DNA of 20,070 nucleotides from Fibrobacteraceae bacterium (GTDB lineage: Bacteria > Fibrobacterota > Fibrobacteria > Fibrobacterales > Fibrobacteraceae). The DNA lies in the NCBI GenBank assembly GCA_023231365.1, contig JALNVO010000016.1:1-20070 (forward strand). Reading direction: 5' to 3'. Position 1 is the first letter of the stretch. The number at the start of each line of letters is the position of its first letter. Under the pieces are notes generated by a model. That model was not told where the DNA came from. It searched no databases and saw only the letters and a program-made list of their open reading frames with translations. This document shows, one piece after another, positions 14,419 through 20,070 of the stretch. The translations under genes and the position numbers were made by a program.

Positions 14419-17034
14419 ATGAAGAAAAAAATATTCGGTATGCGCGAGTTCATTATTCTCGCAATCCTCCTTCTCTCCTGCTACACGATAGTGCCTTCTA
14501 TCCGCGTACATTCCAAGTCGGGTGACGCGAAGAAGGAATATGTGAAGCAAAATCCAAAAGTCGCCGCCAAGGCAGTGAATTTCGGCTTGGATCTTGCCGG
14601 TGGAACGAGTATTACGCTTCAGATTGATGGCAAGGGACTCAAGGATGAAGATATCAAGGATATCCAGTCCCAGTCCCTCGAAATCGTCCGCAACCGCGTT
14701 GACCAGTTCGGCCTTTCTGAACCGCTTATTTCTCCTTCGGGCAATGACCGCATTGTCGTTGAACTTGCTGGCGTGGACGACTCCACGGCAAAGGGTCTTG
14801 TCGGAAGTACAGCTAAGCTCGAATTCAAGATTCTCGCCGAACAGGAAAAGTTCTCGCAAGTGATTTCGATTATTGATAATTATCTCGTTCATCGCGGGGT
14901 TATTGAAGATTCTTCGAAGGCCGATTCTACGGTTGCGAGTAAGGACTCTTCTGTTGCTGCAAAGGCTCCCGCCGATTCCGTTTCAGATGCGGACCTCTTC
15001 GCGGGTACTTCAGCTAAGAAAGATTCTGCAGAAAAGGTTGCCAAACAGGACAGCGCGGTCGTGCCGGACACTTCGGTGGCACAGGGCGTTGCTCTTTCCC
15101 AGATGTATCTCTCTTTTGGCAATGGCGGATTTGTTTCTCAAGACCAGATTGAAAAGATCAAGCGCATTTTGAACGACCGCACTATCCAGGGTCTCATCCC
15201 TCATGATGCCGTTTTTGCTTGGGGATCCGGCCTCGAGGCGATGAAGGGTTCCGCTGTGAAGGCGAAGCGCCTTTATCTTTTGAAGCGCCGTGCTGAAATG
15301 GGCGGTGAAGATATTTCCGATGCCCGTCCGTATCGCGTAGGTGACGGAACGAATGCAGGCGAAGTCGCTGTGAGTCTTAAGTTTGCAGGTATTGGTCCTA
15401 AAAAGTTCTCTGCCGTAACTGCCGCCAATATTGGCAAGCAGATGGCTATCGTCCTCGATGATCAAGTCATTAGTGCGCCTGTCATCCGCGACCGTATTCC
15501 GAACGGGGAAGCCCAGATCACCGGACTTGAAGATATGGCTGAAGCAAACCGCCTCTCCGTAATTCTCCGCTCGGGTGCATTGAAGGCTCCGATGAACATT
15601 ATCGAAAGCCGCACGATTGGTGCAACTCTCGGTGAAGACAACATCCGCTCCGGTTTCGGTTCCGCTCTCGTCGGTCTTCTCATCACGATTGTGTTTATGA
15701 TCCTCTACTACCGGTTCGGTGGATTTGTCGCGAGCATCGGTTTGTGCTGCAACGCTTTGATTACGGCTGCAGTTCTCTCTGTGTTCCATGCAACTCTTAC
15801 TCTCCCGGGCATTGCCGGTATGATTTTGACGGTGGGAATGTCCATCGATGCCAACGTGATTATTTTCGAACGCATCCGCGAAGAACAACGCGCTGGCCTC
15901 AAGGCTCGTGCTGCTATCGCCAAGGGTTATCAACGCGCCTTTAGTGCTATTTTTGACTCCAACTTGACGACGTTCCTCACGGCACTTATTTTGTACAAGA
16001 TCGGTACAGGCTCTGTGAAGGGATTTGGCCTTACATTGATGATCGGTATTGCCGCGTCTATGTTCACTGCTCTTACCATTACGCATGCAATCTTCGATAT
16101 CAAGCTTGCTAAACAAGACTCTAATACGCTCAATATTGGCAAGGGTATCCGCGCTCTTAATGAAATTCGCCTTCCGATCATGAGCAAGGCCAAATATTTT
16201 GTCGGTGTTTCTGCCGTGCTCATTGTTCTCAGTCTTGGTTTTTCGATCTTTAAGGGATTTGATTTTAGCATTGACTTTACAGGCGGTCAAGTATTCCGGG
16301 TGCAATACGATGACGAAAATTCTCATATTGAAGACTTGAATACTATTCTTGCCAAGTATGGCGTTTCGGATGGAAAGGTTCGCAAAGTTGGTGGAACTTC
16401 TCATAATACTTATGAAGTCTCCGTGAAGAAAGAACTTGGCAGTAATGTTGTCAAAGCGATTGATTCCGATACTCACGTTTCGATTGTTTCGAACGATGAG
16501 GTCGGTGCAACGATTGGTAAGGAACTCCGCTTTAATGCGATCCTTTCCGTTATCTTTGCATGGATTGCAATATGCTTGTATGTCTGGTTCCGATTCGGCA
16601 AACTCGGCCTTGGTTTTGGTCTTGGGGCTGTTCTCGGAGTTGTCCATGATACTCTTATTACAATCGGCTTCATCTCACTCCTTGGACTTTCTGTGGACGG
16701 TTCCTTGATAGCCGCTCTCCTTACAATGATTGGTTACTCTGTGAACGATACCATCGTTAACTATGACCGTATTCGTGAAAATGTGGCAAACCTCGGTCGT
16801 GACAATTTCTCCCATACGGTGGATATGTCCGTGTCTCAATGCTTCAGCCGCACGACGATTACGTCTCTTACTACATTGTTTGTATGCGTGATTCTTGCAA
16901 TTATGGGCGGTTCTTCCATCCGTTCCTTTGGCCTCGTAATGAGTTTCGGTGTGATTATTGGAACATGGTCCTCCATTTTCATCTGCTCTCCGTTTGTCGT
17001 TTGGTTTGCAAGCCGATTCAAGCGCGGCGTGTAA
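14419..17034 (+). CDS. secDF: Fused protein translocase subunit SecDF
   Basis: This 871-residue inner-membrane protein joins SecD and SecF, the RND-type, proton-driven partner of SecYEG that pulls exported proteins across in its late stages. SecD covers about residues 1-575: a first membrane helix (9-28), FGLDLAGGTSITLQ (55-68), a large periplasmic P1 region, and five further helices including GMSIDANVIIFERIREE with Asp477 at the proton-pathway position. SecF follows with FDFSIDFTGGQVFRV, then VVHDT (Asp744) and GYSVNDTIVNYDRIREN (Asp777). Each half has six membrane segments, as expected. Inside P1 (about 164-222) lies a low-complexity stretch with repeated Asp-Ser pairs. AAGGGA upstream of the ATG is a good ribosome binding site. 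The gene follows the amylase by 48 bases and is closed by a strong terminator. Confidence 0.95.
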   Translation: MKKKIFGMREFIILAILLLSCYTIVPSIRVHSKSGDAKKEYVKQNPKVAAKAVNFGLDLAGGTSITLQIDGKGLKDEDIKDIQSQSLEIVRNRVDQFGLSEPLISPSGNDRIVVELAGVDDSTAKGLVGSTAKLEFKILAEQEKFSQVISIIDNYLVHRGVIEDSSKADSTVASKDSSVAAKAPADSVSDADLFAGTSAKKDSAEKVAKQDSAVVPDTSVAQGVALSQMYLSFGNGGFVSQDQIEKIKRILNDRTIQGLIPHDAVFAWGSGLEAMKGSAVKAKRLYLLKRRAEMGGEDISDARPYRVGDGTNAGEVAVSLKFAGIGPKKFSAVTAANIGKQMAIVLDDQVISAPVIRDRIPNGEAQITGLEDMAEANRLSVILRSGALKAPMNIIESRTIGATLGEDNIRSGFGSALVGLLITIVFMILYYRFGGFVASIGLCCNALITAAVLSVFHATLTLPGIAGMILTVGMSIDANVIIFERIREEQRAGLKARAAIAKGYQRAFSAIFDSNLTTFLTALILYKIGTGSVKGFGLTLMIGIAASMFTALTITHAIFDIKLAKQDSNTLNIGKGIRALNEIRLPIMSKAKYFVGVSAVLIVLSLGFSIFKGFDFSIDFTGGQVFRVQYDDENSHIEDLNTILAKYGVSDGKVRKVGGTSHNTYEVSVKKELGSNVVKAIDSDTHVSIVSNDEVGATIGKELRFNAILSVIFAWIAICLYVWFRFGKLGLGFGLGAVLGVVHDTLITIGFISLLGLSVDGSLIAALLTMIGYSVNDTIVNYDRIRENVANLGRDNFSHTVDMSVSQCFSRTTITSLTTLFVCVILAIMGGSSIRSFGLVMSFGVIIGTWSSIFICSPFVVWFASRFKRGV

Positions 17035-17051
17035 TTTTTCAAAGATTCTTA

Positions 17052-17085
17052 AAAAAAGACCTAGGCATATGCTTAGGTCTTTTTT
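17052..17085 (+). terminator. Strong hairpin terminator after secDF
   Basis: AAAAAAGACCTA (17052-17063) pairs with TAGGTCTTTTTT (17074-17085), extended inward by GGC/GCT pairing to an ATAT loop, and the T-run continues. It lies 17 bases past the SecDF stop and separates it from corA. The A-run on the other side would also let it work on the minus strand. Confidence 0.9.
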
Positions 17086-17098
17086 ATTTTTCATGACA

Positions 17099-17126
17099 AG
17101 GATGCAAGGGTATCCTGTTTGATAAT
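17099..17126 (+). promoter_or_regulatory. Candidate corA promoter region with an upstream hairpin
   Basis: GATAAT (17121-17126, within TTTGATAATAC) is a good -10 box 13 bases before the corA ATG. No consensus -35 lies 16-18 bases further up. Just upstream, AGGATGC (17099-17105) can pair with GGTATCCT bases at 17110-17116 around a short loop, which could be an operator or chance. The AAGGGGG before the ATG would still be within a short leader. Confidence 0.35.
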
Positions 17127-17139
17127 ACAAGGGGGCTCT

Positions 17140-18060
17140 ATGCTCAAGTATTACAAAATCGAAAGCGGTCGCATTACCGATGCTCCGGACGAAGATTCTG
17201 CGGACATTGTCGTGATGGGCAGCCCCAGTCAGGAGCAGCGCGGCCTTCTCGTTAAGAAGTACGAGATTACTGAGCATACCATTGCTTCTGCTTTCGATAA
17301 TGACGAACTTTCCCGAGTAGAATACGATGATGATTTTACGACCATCGTTTTCAAAAAGCCAAAAAATTATACTGCCGAAGATAATTTTGAATTTAGAGTA
17401 GAATCCTTCGGCATTTTCCTTTTTAAAGACTGGGTGCTTCTTCTCTCTGATGCGGAACTTCCATTGATGGATTCGAAACGTTTCTCTAAAATTGATAGTT
17501 TGAATACATTCGTCTTAAAGCTGCTCAACTATTCCGTGTATCACTTCAATGAACATTTGAAGATAATGAACCGGATTAACGATGAATTGGAAGACAAACT
17601 TCAGAACGCGATGGACAATAAATATTTACTTTATATGTTCAGTTTGAACAAGGGACTTATTTACTACGTAAATGCGCTCAATTCGAATGAAACCTTGCTC
17701 AAAAAATTGCAGATGGGACGCGGAATGCAATTTAATGAGGGTGAACGTGAACTCCTCGACGATATTATCATTGAAAATCGCCAGAGCTTGCAGCAAGCAG
17801 AAATCAATGCGAACATTCTTTCTTCCTTGATGGATGCTCGGGCGAGTGTCCTTAATAATAACGTGAACTCGTCGATGAAAACTTTGAATATCATTACGAT
17901 AGCCCTTATGTTCCCGACATTTGTTGCGAGTATTTTTGGTATGAACGTCGATTTCCCTTTTGGTCTCGGCGCTGGCAACCCGTATTCTTTCTGGATCATC
18001 ATGACGGTGCTTGTTCTTTTGGTTTTGGGAGTGCTCTTTGTCTGGCAACGCCGCAAGTAA
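17140..18060 (+). CDS. corA: CorA-family magnesium/divalent metal transporter
   Basis: This 306-residue protein is a CorA-type channel, which as a pentamer carries Mg2+ or related divalent cations across the inner membrane. A long cytoplasmic alpha/beta N-terminal domain leads into charged helices (about 130-245). Two C-terminal membrane segments follow (about 250-266 and 284-302) with the family's GMN signature (267-269, in SIFGMNVDFPF) at the outer end of the first. A basic QRRK tail faces the cytoplasm. I chose ATG 17140 because AAGGGGG lies six bases before it. An in-frame TTG at 17119 would add seven residues and is less likely. The next gene, a CLC protein, starts 17 bases after the stop, so the two are probably one transcript. 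Whether it moves Mg2+, Co2+ or Zn2+ cannot be read from the sequence. Confidence 0.92.
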   Translation: MLKYYKIESGRITDAPDEDSADIVVMGSPSQEQRGLLVKKYEITEHTIASAFDNDELSRVEYDDDFTTIVFKKPKNYTAEDNFEFRVESFGIFLFKDWVLLLSDAELPLMDSKRFSKIDSLNTFVLKLLNYSVYHFNEHLKIMNRINDELEDKLQNAMDNKYLLYMFSLNKGLIYYVNALNSNETLLKKLQMGRGMQFNEGERELLDDIIIENRQSLQQAEINANILSSLMDARASVLNNNVNSSMKTLNIITIALMFPTFVASIFGMNVDFPFGLGAGNPYSFWIIMTVLVLLVLGVLFVWQRRK

Positions 18061-18077
18061 GGCAAAGAGGGTAATAG

Positions 18078-19820
18078 GTGACTAGGCGGTTTTCTAAAAA
18101 AATATCACAGCTGTTTATCATTAATTCCTATATCCCAAAGATGCTCTTGGCGGCTTTTATCGGGGTTGTAACTGGAAGTGTTGCTATTCTATTCCGCTGG
18201 GCATTAGGCGTTACGGATTCTTTTGTGCACACTATTTTTAGCGGTTGGACGCTTTGCTTTGCTCCGGCCATCGGCGGACTTCTTTGCGGCCTTTTTCTCT
18301 TTAAGCTGACCAAGACTCCGGAAGCATCGGGGCAAGGCACGGATCGTGCCATTTATTCATTTCATCATCACGGAGGGATGCTCCGCAAACGCGTTGCCCC
18401 TGTAAAACTGATTGCGAGCGTGATTACCCTTGGTAGTGGTGGTAGCGCGGGTTATGAAGGTCCTGTTTCTCAGATTGGTTCGGGCATTGCGACGACGATA
18501 TGCCGCTTTTTCAGAATGCCCCGAAGCGTACGCAGGCAATTCGGCCTAGCCGGTATGGCGGCAGGACTCGGCTCTATTTTTAAGGCTCCGCTTTCAGGAG
18601 CGCTCACTTCTGTGGAAATGCTTTACCGCGAAGATTTTGAAAGTAGCGCTTTCATGACTTCGGTAATTGCTTCTGTGACAGGTTTTGCGGTTTATTCTTC
18701 TGCTTTTGGAACGGCTCCGACGTTCGCTGTGCCATCCTTTGATTTTGCAAATGGCTTCGAACTATTATTTTGTGCTCTTTTAGGGCTTCTTTGCGTTCCG
18801 ATTTCATTTTTATATGTCAAGTGCTATTATAGGGTGGAAGACTTCTTTACCAATTGGAAAATACCGAATTATATAAAACCGGCCATTGGCGGGCTTGTCT
18901 GCGGATTAATTGTACTCCTTTTTCCGCAAGCTGCGGGCGGAGCGTGGGATTATGTCGTTGATATGACTGGCCTTGCGAATCCTGTTTTAGGTCCGTCTGT
19001 CATTTTTCTTATCGGACTTGTTTTTGCAAAGATAGTTGCTACTTCATTTACGGTGGGTAGCGGAGGTTCTGGCGGAGTCTTTGGCCCGTCGCTTTTCTTG
19101 GGCGGTGTTGTTGGGGCGGCTTTTGCTGCTGTCGTTGAAGGCATTTTCCCGGGAACTTTGCGTGAACCGGGTGCAATGGCGCTCATCGGAATGGGGGCGT
19201 TCTTTGCCGGATCGGCCAAGGCTCCTTTGGCTGGCGTTGTCATGGTATGTGAAATGACGGGTAGTTATCAGCTTTTGCCGGGACTTCTCATTGCGGCTAT
19301 GGTTCACGTCGCGTTTTCGCGCAAATGGAGCATATATCGGAGTCAGGTGAAGAACAAATTTGCCTCTCCTGTACATCGGTTGGAAATGGATCCGGATGTC
19401 CTTCGGACTGTTACGGCCGAGGACATTATGCAAAAAATGGATGTGCTCACATTGGATGCGTTCCTTTCTATACATGAAGCTGAAAAAAGGATAGACACGT
19501 TCAATTTGGAACATCCCGAAAATGCAGCATCGCACATATTCCCTGTATTTGAAAAGGGTAAATATGTAGGCATTCTGGATTGGAATTTGACTTTTCAGAA
19601 CATTGTATCCTTAGAAGGCAATGATTCTGTGCTTCTGGTTTCGGATTGCATTGTGCATGTGCCGGTTCTTTCGGGCAGTATGGATTTGCATAGCGCGATG
19701 AAATTCTTGCTCAAGAATTCGCTGAATGAAATCTATGTCAAGGATCGCGATGAAAATATCGAAGGCTTGCTTTCGACAGCAATGATACTACGCACATACG
19801 ACCGCGTTGTAAAGATTTAA
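18078..19820 (+). CDS. CLC-family chloride channel/transporter with CBS domains
   Basis: This 580-residue protein combines a CLC membrane domain (about 20-425) with a C-terminal cytoplasmic CBS pair (about 445-578), which often senses adenine nucleotides. CLC motifs are ASGQGTDRA (83-91) at the usual GSGIP site, GSAGYEGP (122-129) with gating Glu127, and GSGGVFGPSLF (330-340). In the loop after KAPLSG, the sequence LTSVEMLYRED keeps one glutamate (Glu180). By my alignment it has Met181 at the internal proton-glutamate position of Escherichia coli ClcA. That might mean channel-like behaviour or a different proton route. The start is GTG at 18078 with AGAGGG (18066-18071) six bases upstream, and no nearby ATG is better. 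It is probably cotranscribed with corA. CLC proteins move Cl-, F- or other anions. The substrate here is not certain. Confidence 0.9.
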   Translation: MTRRFSKKISQLFIINSYIPKMLLAAFIGVVTGSVAILFRWALGVTDSFVHTIFSGWTLCFAPAIGGLLCGLFLFKLTKTPEASGQGTDRAIYSFHHHGGMLRKRVAPVKLIASVITLGSGGSAGYEGPVSQIGSGIATTICRFFRMPRSVRRQFGLAGMAAGLGSIFKAPLSGALTSVEMLYREDFESSAFMTSVIASVTGFAVYSSAFGTAPTFAVPSFDFANGFELLFCALLGLLCVPISFLYVKCYYRVEDFFTNWKIPNYIKPAIGGLVCGLIVLLFPQAAGGAWDYVVDMTGLANPVLGPSVIFLIGLVFAKIVATSFTVGSGGSGGVFGPSLFLGGVVGAAFAAVVEGIFPGTLREPGAMALIGMGAFFAGSAKAPLAGVVMVCEMTGSYQLLPGLLIAAMVHVAFSRKWSIYRSQVKNKFASPVHRLEMDPDVLRTVTAEDIMQKMDVLTLDAFLSIHEAEKRIDTFNLEHPENAASHIFPVFEKGKYVGILDWNLTFQNIVSLEGNDSVLLVSDCIVHVPVLSGSMDLHSAMKFLLKNSLNEIYVKDRDENIEGLLSTAMILRTYDRVVKI

Positions 19821-19822
19821 GT

Positions 19823-19851
19823 AGCTCTCATTGAGGGGCTTTGTTGTCTTC
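19823..19851 (+). terminator. Possible terminator after the CLC gene
   Basis: AGCTCTC (19823-19829) can pair with GAGGGGCT (19833-19840) around ATT, with one bulged G and one G-T pair, followed by TTTGTTGTCTT. It sits two bases past the stop. The stem is imperfect and the T-run broken, so termination would be modest. Confidence 0.4.
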
Positions 19852-19881
19852 TAAGGGTCACCTCTAAAAATTCATTTTTAT

Positions 19882-20070
19882 AACCAGAAGCCGGTTGCCT
19901 TCGGGGAACGTCAGGGTTCGAAGAGCCGGACTCTGGGCCGGCCCCGCAGGGGTGAGGATGGAACAACGTGACACCGCAACAACGAGAATCCGGTTCCCTT
20001 CGGGGAACGTCAGGGTTCGAAGAGCCGGACTCTGGGCCGGCCCCGCAGGGGTGAGGAAGGAACAACGTGA
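19882..20070. repeat. Tandem 90-nt GC-rich repeat, 99-nt period (two copies, continues off the edge)
   Basis: Positions 19882-19971 and 19981-20070 are the same 90-base unit with four differences (19885, 19890, 19897, 19959), separated by 9 bases. The second copy ends exactly at the window edge, so the array may continue. Each unit holds hairpin-forming pieces. GTTCCC and GGGAAC around TTCG are perfect in copy two (19993-20008), while a G-G mismatch breaks this hairpin in copy one. GCCGG and CCGGC flank ACTCTGGG, and CCCC and GGGG flank GCA. Base composition is far more GC-rich than the AT-rich 30 bases before it. The 99-base period keeps a minus-strand frame open, but I see no sign that this is a gene. 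Confidence 0.85.

Noticed and set aside
15010..16647. Minus-strand frame of 545 codons inside secDF
   Set aside because: It is long only because codon bias on the SecDF strand suppresses antisense stops. The SecDF motifs are unambiguous.
19817..20065. Minus-strand frame of 82 codons with a 33-residue repeat
   Set aside because: The repeat follows from the 99-base DNA period. It has a TTG start and no ribosome binding site, and the DNA is better explained as a structured repeat.
19882..20070. CRISPR array
   Set aside because: The units are 90 bases with a 9-base gap, whereas CRISPR repeats are about 23-50 bases with unique spacers of similar length, and there are no cas genes nearby.

Overview
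The window reads as a chromosomal segment of a Gram-negative bacterium with dense, mostly plus-strand operons and short gaps. A fused SecD-SecF protein, a probable lipoprotein, a class A penicillin-binding protein and a cytoplasmic maltodextrin gene pair fit a member of the Fibrobacterota or a neighbouring phylum. That placement is inferred from gene style and content, with no marker gene to settle it. I see no rRNA, CRISPR array, insertion sequence or phage gene.

Layout. (1) 1-1604: the tail of a VanZ-like membrane protein, an unassigned gap, then overlapping genes for a PAP2 lipid phosphatase and a histidine phosphatase. (2) 1605-2154: a gap holding a minus-strand tRNA-Ser(GCT) with its own promoter and terminator. 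(3) 2155-7252: a tightly coupled three-gene operon with ATGA/ATGATG overlaps. It encodes a large bifunctional class A PBP, a helical-repeat lipoprotein and a TauE/SafE-type permease. (4) 7253-8177: a gap with repeat-like dyads and a strong bidirectional terminator, then a minus-strand AlkD-family DNA alkylation repair gene. (5) 8283-17034: a long plus-strand series encoding a disordered AT-hook protein, Uup (ABC-F ATPase), a GH77 4-alpha-glucanotransferase, a GH13 amylase/neopullulanase-type enzyme and SecDF, closed by a strong terminator at 17052-17085. (6) 17140-19820: a CorA-type metal transporter followed by a CLC chloride channel/transporter with CBS domains. (7) 19882-20070: two 90-nt copies of a GC-rich, hairpin-forming tandem repeat with a 99-nt period, running into the window edge.

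How the genes may work together. The PBP polymerises and cross-links peptidoglycan. Its translationally coupled lipoprotein is a candidate outer-membrane activator of it, analogous in layout to Lpo proteins but not recognisably homologous. The two glycosidases have no signal peptide and probably process cytoplasmic maltodextrin or glycogen. SecDF drives late export steps. CorA and CLC form an ion-transport pair.

The most interesting points are the PBP/lipoprotein pair with an unusual roughly 170-residue insertion in the transpeptidase domain, the AT-hook protein ahead of uup, the terminal tandem repeat, and an AlkD homologue carrying Arg where the characterised enzyme has an active-site Trp.
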